This document shows, piece after piece, positions 1-12,400 of a DNA stretch of 64,000 nt. The translations under genes were made by a program, and so were the position numbers. The number at the start of each line of letters is the position of its first letter. The stretch's first letter is position 1. The DNA is from Amoebophrya sp. A120 (taxonomy: Eukaryota; Sar; Dinophyceae; Syndiniales; Amoebophryaceae): the NCBI GenBank assembly GCA_905178155.1, contig CAJINV010000001.1:1474225-1538224 (forward strand), in the 5' to 3' direction. A model generated the notes under the pieces. It was not told where the DNA came from. It was given only the letters and a program-made list of their open reading frames with translations, and searched no databases.

Positions 1-126
1 CACAAATTTCAAAACATCGCTAGAAAATGGAAATGCTTGCCATGGAGCTCCGTATGGGAGACATTTCTTACCATGCATATTTGTACGACAAGAAACTATG
101 GGGTGGGGACGTTTTTACATAGGAGA
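1..126. mobile_element. Introner element, family B, right end only
   Basis: This is the 3' portion of a family B introner cut by the window edge. It ends in a GGGGTGGGGACGTTTTTACA stretch followed by AGGAGA, matching the right terminus of complete family B copies (GGGGACGTTTTTACTCAGGATA type). The family's CATGAGAAACATTTTC-like internal motif appears in diverged form near 25-65. Coding sequence resumes directly after it. The exact end is uncertain by a few bases because the left target duplication is outside the window. Confidence 0.7.
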
Positions 127-1594
127 GGTGACGGTGTTTCCGCAGGACGTGTACCTCGTCCCGAAGGGGTACCACGGCCCCTGTGTCACGCCGCCGGGCT
201 ACAATTTGTACTACCTTAACGTGCTTTCCGGCCCCAACCCCGAACGCACCATGCAGTTTTGCTGGCACGTGGAGCAGCAGTGGCTCGTGCAAAACCAGTG
301 GCGCAACTTGGCGGGCGACCGGCGACTGCCGCTCTGTGCGAACGACGTCTGTCCCGAATTACATCGGGAGGTCGCGGTTTTCGCCCGTGGCGAGGCGGAG
401 ACAGGGGGCATCGAAGCTTTGAAAGAACAAAACTGCTCTACTTCCGCAATAGACGGAGCAAGAAATGGGAGCTCTTCGTTCAAGATTGTCGATTACACAG
501 CTGCATCCTCACTGCTTGTTGATCCGAGTAAAGGCCATGCCTCAAACAGCGCCTCACGATCCTCGTTGGCGACTAGGAGTAGCAGCACATTGCCAGCGGG
601 AGAGACGGAGCAAGTGGACACTGGGAGATCAGTATCCCCAATCCTCGCGTCGTTGGAGAATAAAGCCGCAAGTGTGATCGTGTTGTTTGACGATTTGATG
701 CCTGTGGTCCGCGAACTACAACAACCTCCAGAAGAGGAAAGACAAACTGTTTTATCCCGCTCGCTGGCGCTGCTCGCAGCGGATTTTGGGAAGCGGTCCA
801 TCGAGCTGGCGGATAGAAAAATACCGGTTATCGGGGTGTGGGAGGCTGAGTCGATGTTGACGCCGACGGGGGGCGGGAGCAATACTAGCAGTCTGCCGGT
901 CGCATCTTCAACATCCAGGTCGTTGTTGTTCACTCCTGGCGAGCAAATACCTACAAGCGCGCCGACGTTTCGCCTCGCGCTCGCAACTCTTGACCGCTTG
1001 TGGATTCTCCTCGGTACTACTAGTAGTAGTGCAGGAACCACGATGACGATAGAAAGCGCGAGCGAGGAGCAAATTCTGGTGGAGAAAGTCGTGGAGCAGC
1101 TGCTTGCACTGCTTGGAACAGCAAATGCGTCGAACTGCACCAGTACAACTTCTAGCAACTCCAGCTGCAAGAAAAGCGCGAGAAGTAGTAGTCGTGGCTT
1201 TCCGCAATTGGGTCAACACCAGCGCGTGCTCGTTTTCACGCCTTACCGAGTGCTGGACTTCTCCAAATTCGCGCAACGGGAAGTCCGTATTGCACCAATT
1301 TCGTCCTCTGCTGCAGGAGGTGTTGAAACTGTAACAACATCGACAAATCGAGATTTCGTAGGAACGAGTACTGCCGCAAGCGTCTGGACATCGCCGCTGA
1401 GTTTCCACCTTGCGGAACTCTCTGGCTGCGACTTGGAAGCCTGGGCAGCTGCCAGGACGAGCAGGGGACAGAGTAAGAACTCGGGGACGATTACAAAAAA
1501 CCATGTAGAAAATGAACAACCAACGACGACCTTCGGAAGTAGCGCAGGGAATAAAATAAACTCCACAGCACAACAAGCGTTGTCTCGATTGTGA
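127..1594 (+). CDS. iolB: 5-deoxyglucuronate isomerase (IolB-like), 3' part with long C-terminal extension
   Basis: The first ~60 codons encode the C-terminal end of the KduI/IolB bicupin fold, with the segments YHGPCVTPPGYNLYYLNVLS and QFCWHVEQQWL. In known IolB enzymes this region carries the conserved His-Pro-Cys ... PGY-x-LYYLN signature, and the enzyme isomerises 5-deoxy-glucuronate in myo-inositol breakdown. Upstream exons lie outside the window; the reading frame emerges from an introner near 127. Bacterial IolB proteins end shortly after this signature, but here the frame runs on for about 420 more residues rich in Ser, Thr and Ala, with two more ordered stretches (VIVLFDDLMPVVRELQ and ALATLDRLWILLG). 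I do not recognise a second domain. The frame stays open to TGA at 1592-1594. The assignment rests on a short but characteristic segment. The extension could be a lineage-specific domain or a disordered tail. Confidence 0.75.
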
Positions 1595-3434
1595 TTCGGA
1601 AGATTCGGAATAGTTAAATACGAACGCGAGGGGTTCAACATTTGCTAGCGCGTGCGGTGGCTGTCCTCATTGCCCAGCTCTTGACGAAAGTACGTGAAAT
1701 GTGTATCAAAATTAGACCGTTGTACGTATGATCACTACTTCAACATCGAGTATTAAGTGGTCACTGCGACAACTTGACTGCATGGCTATGTGTAAGAAAG
1801 AGGTGCGGACGTTAAATACAGTCGCATTTATTTTCAAAACTACGTAGAAAAATTAACGCTAATCATATTTTTCTATGAGCATGTGCATATAGTATGGTGG
1901 TATCCTGTTCTTGAATGCGATCTTTTGTAGTTTCCCGACGAGAAGCATTTCTCTTCGTTCTGTATAATGATTAAACTGTACCCGAAATGCTTGTTTCCAA
2001 GTAAGTACCGTAAAAAAAGGTGACATTGCGCTTCGGCCTACGCCAAGCTGCAAGCAAGATTTTGATTGTGCTGCACCTGGCAGGGACACTAAAGTGCAAA
2101 ACCCGCCTGAATGATGGTATAGAAATTCAGTTATTCTGGCAAATTGCCCTGTTGTTCTTCTCCCCGGCAAAATTCAGAAAACTGGTCTAGCTAGTATTTG
2201 GCCGCGACAGTCGTGCCACTAGCACGTAGTGAAGATCTGTGAAATCATCTCACATTTTGTTTCATCCATTGGTTCCCACTTCCTTTCATCGAGCTTGTGC
2301 TCAACACTGGCGACAGATTGAAGATCTCGTTGTCACTGAAGATCCTTGATATAATGCGTCGTCCGATTATCTTATAGCAGCAGCGCGAAGGCTAAGGTTT
2401 TCCTCTCCACGCGGAAACTTGTCTGAAAATTCAAACTCAATCAATGTGGCAGGGCAGAAGGCGAAGCCGGGAGGCGAAGCCGGGAGGCGAAGCCGGGAGG
2501 CTCATTAGCATGTTTATTATTGCTTTAAACTTCACTCTAAAACTAAATTAGGCATTCCATCAAAGCGCGTTCCGTGTCTTACTCTTAGAAGGGATTGCTT
2601 CTGGTTGATAGGCACAGAAAGAAAGAAATCTGGTTTTTGTGGAAGGTTCATTTTTCATTTAGTGGCTTCGTTTAAATGTTTTCCGACATCTTGACCACTA
2701 ATTTTCTTTGTTTTACTAGAGCCTTTCAATTCAAGACCAATGATAGAGAGCCACAATATTTGGTATTCGGGCAGATATATTGAGAAACTGAAAATAGCCT
2801 AAAGATCTTTATCTTTTTTATGATTTCTGCATGCCTTTTTGCGCTTTGGATTTTGAACGAAAGTTTTTTTTGTCCGTTAGTGTCGGAATTGATTCGAATT
2901 TTGGCGAGCTACGAAATAGTATAGAATTTTGTGGTGTTGATGCTTTTTCTTAGCAGACGCAATGGATACAAGATAGATGAAATAGAAAGGTATCATAGCT
3001 TTGGTAGAAAAAATACGAAAAAGATGTGTTGCGCAAAATTTTTCTGATTGCTACTGCGGCGCACGAAATTCAGATTGTTGACGTTGTCGTTTGGAGGTCC
3101 TCGGATTGCAGCTGCCGTCGTCCTTTGGAACAGCTTTGTTCGCAAGGACCACGCGCCGTTTGTTTATTGAGCAGGTATCATTTGAATTTCTTCGGTTTCT
3201 GGGTTGCTTTTCTGATGCCGAGGAATCTTCAAGATGACACCGTTTCTTTTTGAAAACTTCAAAATCTAAATCTGATGTTCTTACTTGCGCAGGTTGTGCT
3301 GCTGTTGTGAAGCTGATCAACTACATAAAAGAGTAGATGGTGTTGTACTACAAACAGCACGAAATCGAACGGAGGACCGTTTTTTGGCTGGAAAATAAAT
3401 CGGTATCCACTTAATTACTTTCGTCTCGGGAAAT
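1595..3434. other. Intergenic region without a recognised gene
   Basis: This AT-rich stretch lies between the IolB-like gene and the HEAT-repeat gene. Open frames on both strands are short and have no recognisable domain. The only clear structure is a short tandem repeat at 2461-2499. It presumably holds the 3' UTR of the upstream gene and the promoter and 5' UTR of the next one. Confidence 0.6.
2461..2499. repeat. Tandem repeat, 3 x 13 bp
   Basis: Three perfect copies of GCGAAGCCGGGAG stand in an otherwise AT-rich intergenic region. The unit is GC-rich and stands out in composition. No function is apparent. Confidence 0.9.
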
Positions 3435-6400
3435 ATGAACTCCAACGCGCCTGTTGAGAACAGATACAGAGGCGCGTATGAACCTCGTCAAGGGATGTTG
3501 ACCACGACGAGTAACACCACGAAGGGAGGTGGCGGCGGGCCCAGTAAGGGACAGGGAGGTTCTTGCGATGGGCCCACCTCGTCGGCGTCGTACTATGGTG
3601 CGGCTGGAGCGGGTAAAAATACTTCTTCCAAAGGAGGCAGCTGCAACGAGGGTGCGGCAACGACTTTTGCGCACCAAGAACATCAACCAGAAATGTACCA
3701 TGAACGTGGCCGTAACCCGATGCCGCAGAAGGAGCAGCAGCAGCACTACCGGTCGGCACATAAAGAACAGCATCATCAAAATCAATACCCAACAACATCT
3801 TCTGCCACGCACCACAACGCCCAGCAGCAGGAGTGGTCCTCTTCACGCGGTAAAACCTACAACCCAAAGGCCGCTCCTGGCGGTCCTGCGGGCTACAATG
3901 ATCGTCCGCATCCACACGGGCAGCCAAAAGTAGAACAGGTCGTGCACGGAGGCGGCACCAAACAGTACGCGACGCGGGGGGATGCGCGAACCTACCAAAC
4001 CAGCACACCGCATCAATCTTCGCAGCACGTTGGTGAAAATAATAAAGCCTTCGGAAATAATAAAGTTGCAACATCTACTTCTACTCACCAGCAGAATACT
4101 AGCAACAATCGCCGTTCCGGTGGCGGTTTTAATACGACATCTGTGGGACCGGGCCACGGAAACTTTTACGGTAATAATCCTAGAGACTCAAGAACATCTA
4201 CCACTGCTCCTCCCAACGTCACCAGTGCTGATGGCGCGCCGGCGCAAAAAGCTGCCGAGGGCGGTTGGCGCGATATTAAAACCGGGCAACATCAAATGGA
4301 AAATCAAAATCAGTCCCGCGGTGGCAGAAATAATTTCCACGGGGGAAATAACCAGCACAGCAGGACAAGCAATTTTCAACAACATCAGCGTAGTCAACAA
4401 CAGCAGCAGTTTAATAACAGTCATCACGGAAGAACAAACGCACAAATGAGCCACAATCACCAGACTGATCGCAAAAATTTTAACACCTCCAGTAACAAGT
4501 CAACGAACTGGCGCGCTGAAGAACGGCGGGAAAGAACTTCTAATTCCGTATCAAAAGGACAAATCCCCCCTCCCCGTATCAAAACGAAACTTCTGATGCT
4601 GGATTTGAATACACAAATCAAGTCTTTGTTGCAGTAAAGGACTGCACGCAGATCGTAAGCTTAGGCAGGGGCCTTTTGGTGTAGGCACCTAGCATGGTCG
4701 ACGGCTGCCCTGTAGCCCTTACAGCATTACAAACCGCCTGCATAACGTGGCGGACAGCCTGCACTTGCCTTCTTGCAAGACAGACGCGATCTGTGGCCAC
4801 AAATCTGCGTCACAAATTTTCAGACGGATGCGTATCCAATATGGGGAGGGGGGATCTTTCCTTGCAATATTTCGGGGCCGGCACGTCGAAATACCCACGA
4901 TCTTCGGATGAAGAGTACTTCTACGCCTCTGCCAACCACCTCCCTGCTGGCACATCAAGAGGACCACGCGGAGCAGGTGCGCCGTCGTCCGCGTCGCACT
5001 ATGTATCAAGCACTTCTAATCGCACCATCACGGGCGGCGGGACGGGTCAAGCTCACGCTCAAAGTCATCACCAGCAAGGCAGTAGTTATCACAACTTGGA
5101 TTTCGAACAGGACGAGCGGGAGAACTTTTTCCGTGTGGACCGGAACTTCGTGCCCGCGCAGCTCGATGGGTACGCGAACATCTGGTCCGACGGTCTGGAT
5201 GCCAGGGTGTTCCCGAGTTCCACGGTCCTATTCGCGGACTACAACTCGCGGCCGTATACCGGTGTGGAACACCGGGCCTCGGAGGTGGAGGTGGAGCGAT
5301 TTCAGGGGCGGGACGAGATGAGCGAAGAGCATCAACATGAACTTTTACGACCCGATAATGTTGAAGGCGAGAATTATATAGCTGGTCGTCCTCCTACAAC
5401 AGCTGCCTACACTAACGCCCTTGATCATGAGCTGTATTACGACCAGAACTTCGAGAAAAGCGCTCGGGTCGCGGAGGCCGACCGGCGGGCTGCTTTGCTG
5501 CGGAGACAGGAACAACCACGAGGGCAAGACAACTACAAGTACCCCGGGACGAGGGAGCTGCAAGGACAAGACAACTACAAGCAACAACAGGGAACTCTCG
5601 AAGGTCGACCAGGCAGCAAGCCTGGATCTAGTAGTACCGCTTCTGGACCACGTGACGATACGCAGCGAGGTGGACCTCAATATTATGACGACCTGGATGA
5701 AAATAAATTGCGAGATGTTGTGGAAAACCTTCACGCGGCCATCACGAGTCGCACTGTGAGTCGCGGCAGTGCCGGAGCGTTGGGTGTGCAGGGTCGTGTA
5801 TTTGATCATGCAGGTGGTAGTTCTTACAACAGGGGCACCGGCAGCTACAGTACAACTAGAACGAGCCACCAGGTGCAACATGATCAGCGTCCGCCAGGTT
5901 CTTATTCGTCCTCGTCGTCTGCCGCACGGTCTCTGGACCCCACCAGCGAACTGCGGAGGCTGCTGGAGGAGGCGAGTTACCAAGTGCAAAAATGTCTGGG
6001 TCTGGAAGGTGGTAACTTGTGATGCTGTCTTTGGATTCCAAGAAAATCTGTATTGCATGACCAGCAAGAGGACTCCAGTTTGTGCTACGCGGAGAGGGCA
6101 TTTCTCATGCGGTAGAGGCATCGCAAAGCCCTCTAAAAATCTGTCATGCTAGAAGAGCATGCATCACAGACATCATGGGCCATTCAAAATATGCATGACA
6201 AACCTGGCAATCTTTCAGACCCAGACATTTTTGCAGTTCATACGAGTTACGGCCTGCTGCAGAATTACCGCACGGAATCCGACCGGCGGCGCGAGTATCA
6301 AATGCAAAAATGTCCGGGTCTGGAAGAGTCGGGACTTGTCATGCACATTTTGCATGACCCGTAAGGTCTGTGATGCTGGTGCTAGCATCACAGATTTTTT

Positions 6401-9400
6401 GAGAGCTTCTCGATGCTAATTACGCATGAGAAATGCCCTCTCCACGTGCCAAGAACTGACTCCTCTTGCTGCTCATGCAACACAGATATTTTTAGAATCC
6501 GCAGACAGCATTACATCCAGACTCAGACATTTTTACATTTGATAGCGAGGAGCAGCGGGCAAATCTGGCGAACTTCGGGCGCGCCGCGGGGCGGGAGGGG
6601 ATTTTGCGGGACGGCGCCTTCGAATACATCATGGACACGGACCTGGTCGGCGAGCAGAGAAGCGTGCACGAGTATGCTGAGTAAAAACGTCCCCACCCCA
6701 GAGTTGTCATGCAAGTCTGCATGCCAAAGAAGTTTCCTATGCGGAGCCCCATGAGAAGCATTTTCTAGTCGTGTTTTGGAGTTTGTGATGCTAGAATCAG
6801 CATGATGTGCTAGATCTGTGATGCTGCTGAACTAGCGAAACAGGATCACACTATGAGGGCAAACTTGTCATGCCAAACAGCGAAAGCTGGTTGATTTGTC
6901 TAGCACATTTCCCATCTTGACTCTGGTGCGGGGACGTTTTTACTCAGGATGACGCGCCGCAGATCTCCCGGACCATCGCCCGGTTTGCCGAGGCGGCGCA
7001 CGACTCCTTCGGGAATTGGCAGCACAGCGACCACCGGGAAAATTTCTACGCCGAGAACCAGCAGCAAACCCTGCAGCACCGCGAGTTCCCACACTCCACG
7101 AGGCTTCCAAGGCCCGAGTACCTCCCGCCGCCGCCGCCCGGGGATCATTATGCTGCACCAGGAACTTCTTCAACTTCATCTACTTCTGTGGAGAAAATTA
7201 TAACCTCCGACGGGGACCACGGTTGTACCCCTGCGTCCGCTGTGACAGGCTTTCCACAGTACGACGGACCGAAGTTTTTCGACGACCCGCCCACGAATGG
7301 TAAAATAACGACCCCGCCGGGTGCAGCAGGGGACGAATCACGTGTCGTCCCGGCGTCGTCCGACGAGGAGAGAATCGCTGGTGGTGCGCATCTTCGTGGT
7401 ACAGCAAAAGCTCCTGGTGCTCCGTTTCAGCCACAGGCAAGAGCAGGAGTTGCCGGTGTGGCAGACGTGGCGGCGACGCACCGGCAAGATGATTCAGCTG
7501 CTCGCGAGTTGATGTACAACCACGCCGCGGGCGAAGGAGGTGCCCCTCCAGCACGGGTTGTTCGGGCCACTCCCGCGAACCATTCGACATCGCTCGGGAG
7601 CAAAGGCGGCGTGTACAATTACAACGGGACCACGAGCGCGTCGTCCGCCAGCCGCCCCTCGCCCGCCCCGCGCACGCGCGTTGGTGGAAGCTCGTTGGGT
7701 ACGTGGCGCAGCAGCGGGCGGAGCGAGATGTCCACGGAGTCCGAGAACGAGGGGGAGGGGCCGGAGGAACTGCATCAGCAGCTTGGCGAGGACTTCTGGC
7801 TCGCCGGGATCCGCGGCACCTACGAGTCCAACGCCGCGGACTACTGGGCGGACCTGGGCCCCGTGTGGCAGCCGGACGCGGTTGGGTTCCCCGAGACCAC
7901 GAACAGCAGGCGTGGCGGCCGTGGTGGGACGAACCAGCAGGGAGGGTCTCGTCCGGGAAGCTACAACAGCACGATGACCAGCGGTGGTGGTGCAGGAGGA
8001 CTGAGTAGAGAGACTGCTGGAGGTGCGAGTGCGACTACGTCCAGAATGCCGCCCATGCACGAGCACGAGGAAGACCACTACTTGCGCGACGAGTTCCAGG
8101 AGGGGCACGATGGACGAGAAGCTGAAGTTTACGGGAGGACAACGACGTCGAGAGGGAGCAAAACTACAACTTCTGCTACAAATAACCGGGCGGGAATAGA
8201 CTACAGTGGTACAACTAGCCCAGCTCCGCAACAAGAAGGAGCTCGAGTTGATGACGAGACAGACATGATCGGAGTAGAACTACACCAGGGCACCAAGATG
8301 AAATTAGGTTCTACTTCCTCGCTGGACGACTCGTCCGCCCACAACAATTCCGTCCGGTCGGATTACACGTACTACGCCAATTTTGGCGACGAGATGCGCG
8401 AGGTACGCGCGTTGCGGATTCAGAGCTCGGCGGCGCGGAGGGACTTGCGGGACGAGCAGATGACGAAGATTTTGGAGCGCTGCAAGGTGCTGCACGGGCA
8501 CTTTTACAAGCTTCCCATCGAATTTACCTACAAACCCCGGCCCGACTGGACATCAGCCGCGTCTAAAGCGGGAGCAGCAGCTCCAGGGGCTAGTACTTCT
8601 TCGATGACGGCCCAAAACGAGTCGCAACGGTTGTTCAAGCGGCGGTTGCTGCTCGCCAGGGAATTCAGTTCCGAGCTGGTGCGAATTCTGGGTTACCTTT
8701 CTTCCACACTGATATGCAAGAAAAAAACTGTGTAAGTGTAAATTTGTGTTGCAGAAGATGCAACAGAGTTACACACGTCATGCCAGACAGCCATGAAGTC
8801 CTATTTTCATTTGTGTTTTCCCTTACAAACCATGCATGACAGGTTTTCTCTGTGGTCATGTAGAGCAAATTTGTGATGTTGTTCCTCAAAGAAAGTTACA
8901 CTTACACACTTTTTTTCCTGGATAACTGAGTGCCCGCGTGCAGCGGTGCCGCCGCGCCTCGCGGGCCCCGCCGTCGCCCTCGGAAACACCGGCTGCTGCT
9001 GGGAAAAAGGCGAACAAGCAAGCAGGCATTGGTGCCGGTGGTGTCTCTCTACTAGGGAAGAACACTAGTGTGGGTGCCGCGACCGGGATCAACATCAATT
9101 CGGGTAGTGGTATGTAGTGAGGTCACCGAACGGTTCTAACCAGGGAGTTTTTTTGACACCTACCGTGAAAAACGACCGGAAGTTTTCAAGCGGCCGAAGG
9201 CGTTTTTTGACATAAAAAGTTTCCAATTATCAAGCGGCCGGGGCTTTGATATCAAACAAGCCCGGTCGAAAACTATCGATTCGCACTTGATAAAACGACG
9301 CAGGGGAGCCGGCAAAAGGGGCGCCCTTCTGAGGCGCCCACCGCCTTAGTTTCTGGCGATTTGGGGCTCCCAAAAAGGGGCGCGCAAAAAACGCGCCCAA

Positions 9401-12400
9401 AGTCAGAACAGCGAAACAGCATGGCACGGCCGCGATTTCGGAGCATTTTGGGCGGCCGCGAAAGCGGCCGCCTTTTCGCCGGTTTCAGAGCCTGGGAAGC
9501 TTTGCAAAAAGCGCCGGCGTGAAAAATAAAAACGCGAAAAAGAAAAAGCGACACAGACGCGCAAAGCCAATCCGCATGCTATGGGCCCGATTTCCCTTCG
9601 CTTTTTGGGCGCCCCCCGTGGCACCCGGATCGGCTCCATAGCATGGGAGCTGGCTTTCGGAAAGGAATTTCGGAGATGTGCTAAAATTCGCGACGTTTAT
9701 CGAGCGGCCGCCATACCGTGCGGCCTAACGTTACTCACGGCGGTATGGCGAGCCAAGAAAAAGCAAAGTCGCGGCCAAGGCGACGGTCGGCCGGCATGCA
9801 AGAAAACGCCCACGACCTCACTACCTCCGCCCCGGCGGCTATATTTGGTACTTCCGCCGTAACTGGAGCCCCTTTTGCGAATAACACATCCCCCTACGCA
9901 CTGTCTTGGCTGGCCTGCTTGCAGCTGTTCATCTCTAGTGGGGCGGAATATCTGGCGCCGACGTCCACGGTAGAGCGGGACGCGGTCAAGCTGTGCTCGC
10001 TCGAGGAGTGGATCTATGCGGAGCCTATCAAATGTAAAAATGTCTGGGTCTGGAAGAATGCAACTTGTGATGCTAACTTTGGATTCTAAAAAAATCTGTA
10101 TTGCATGACCAGCAAGAGGCGCCCAGTTTGTGCTACGCGGGGAGGGCATTTGTCATGCGGGATAGGCATCAGGAAGGCCTGTAGAAATATATGATGCTAG
10201 ATCATGCATTACAGACATCCTGAGTCATGCAAAATATGCATGACAAACCTGGTAACCTTTCAGACCCAGACATTTTTACATTTGATAGAGCCCTCGCAGG
10301 TACTACAGACAGTCGGGGTCTGAAGACCACTCTGGTTTTCATCGTGTGCAAAATAAAACAGGCTAAAGCAACATATGGCTCTACTTGGAATGCTTTTTGA
10401 AGATGTCGCTACTTTTCAGTCCTCTTATACGGTGGTAATCTATCAGGATGTTGATCACGACACATCAATACGAGTAAAGCTAAAGTGCCTTTATTTTCTG
10501 TATTCAAAGCAAAAGGTGTTCCGCGTTCCGCATTTCGTCCTGGCGCAGCTCCGCGGAGACGCGCAGCGCGTGCGCGTGAAGGCGTTGCAGGTGCTGGAGC
10601 AGATGAGTATTCTGTACCCGAAGGTGTTTTTTGGGCGTTGGTCTCTGGTCCTGGATTTTCCCGGCTTCCATGTGATCCGGCGGTACACGGACGACTTTGG
10701 GTATCAAATGCAAAAATGTCTGGGTCTGGAAGGTCGGAACTTGTGATGCTGTCTCTGGATTCTAAAAAAATTTGTATTGCATGACCAGCAAGAGGATTCC
10801 ATTTTGTGCTACGCGGAGAGCGCATTTCTCATGCGGTAGAGGTATCACAAAGCCCTCTAAAAATCTGTGATGCTACGGCATGCATCACAGACATCATGGC
10901 TCATGGAAAAAATGCATGACAAATGTCGAAATCTTCCAGACCCAGACATTTTTGCATTTGATATTGGTGAGTCCGCGCTTATGTCCGAAAGTACCCCGTG
11001 CAGCACCACCACAAATAAAGACCTGCAAGGAGGTGGTTCCTCCTGTAGAGCTGTTCAAAGCTTGTCGTTCAACACAGCAGGAGGACCTGGTGCAGCCGCA
11101 GGAGCTCAACATCAGAAGGTGGACGTCGTCTTAGGAACAACTACCAATACGACCACCACCGGCGTGGTCAACATGATGAAACCGAAGCGACGGCTGATCC
11201 ACCGAGTGTTTCCTTTTTTACTGAACAATTCCTCCCCGAACGAGGACAGTAACGCCGCTCCCCCCCGGCTCTCCGCGCTGCTCGCCGTGGCGCTCTTCGA
11301 CGAGGTGCCCTACTGTCGCCAGGTCGCGCTGAACATCGTCGTCCAGCTCCTCACTGTGCCCGAGATGAAAAGCTTTCCGCTGCCGCTCGAAAACCTCCAA
11401 AATGACCGCTTTTACAGCTGTCTCCGCGTCGTGCAGGATCTGGACAAGCAGAATCTTGCGCCCGCCGAGAATAAAGACAAAGACGCGGGGGCAAACATCA
11501 TCGACGAAGAAGCGGAAGCGGGCTTTGGAAGTGCCACTTCTCCTGGCAAGCCGGGGGCGACGGGGGCCACGCAAGAGTTGATGACCGTGCAGAAGAGGAC
11601 GGCCCAAGTGGTATTTGTTATATTAGCACTGTTTTATTCGCATTGCGTCAATGGTAGGAGGATCCTGTTGTTGAGTGTGAAGATGTCGATCTACTTGCTT
11701 GCGATTGATGCGCTTCGATCACCAGTTTCATCTCCACCACACGAGCTCTCTTCTGCATGTTGCTCACACGACGGGGCCACGTATAAGGACGTTGTTGTGG
11801 TCCTCACAACAGGTCAAGGGTTATTTTCTTTTTCGTGTCCAGCAATAAATTTAAATTTAAATAGGGCAAATATCAGCAAGGAATAAGTTCTGGACCTGAT
11901 GTTGAGAATACAATCACCCAATTTATTCCTTGTCCACAGGGCGTTTCTTCGAGCTTCGGCTCCGCGAACAGCAGTATGACGGAGCAGCTCGCGTTGGACG
12001 TCCGGCTGGCGCACATGGTGATGTTTACCCACCTAAATGAACCGCACAACGTGGACATTGCGCTCCACGCCCTGTCTCAAGTGGTTTCCTGCATGCCCTA
12101 CACGAAGTTCCGCGCGGGACTGCTGGGCAACCTGGTGATGCACCTGGGCCCGCAGATCGCGAACTTGTCCGTGGCAGCGAACACGCACCGCGCCCGGCGG
12201 CTGCACTGGCTGGTCAGCATTTTCAGCCAGATGCTGCGCTTCAAAAACAGTGACAGCAGCCACGCAAAGGAAATTGCCTGTGCCTTGGTGCAGCGCATCC
12301 GGATCAGGTCGACCACCGCGAATCAACATCATGCTGGTGGGAGACCGCCTTTTGGTTCGAATTTGACGGACAGCAAGGCAACTTCTACAGCCAAGTGGCC

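Noticed and set aside
1859-2170. Minus-strand 103-codon frame as a gene
   Set aside because: AT-rich intergenic DNA, no recognisable domain, no support from neighbouring exons.
4550-4637. Stop codon at 4635-4637 as the end of a 400-residue protein
   Set aside because: It lies inside a family C introner; excision continues the frame. The same applies to stops inside the introners at 8713, 33114 and others.
9581-9862. Open frame inside the family G element as a transposon gene
   Set aside because: The matching frame in the second copy (62272 on) diverges and no domain is visible. High GC content explains the open frame.
11611-11680. Hydrophobic segment VFVILALFYSHC as a transmembrane helix of the HEAT-repeat protein
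   Set aside because: It begins at a GTATTT donor in phase 0 with the acceptor at 11939; a later donor gives the wrong phase. It is read as intron.
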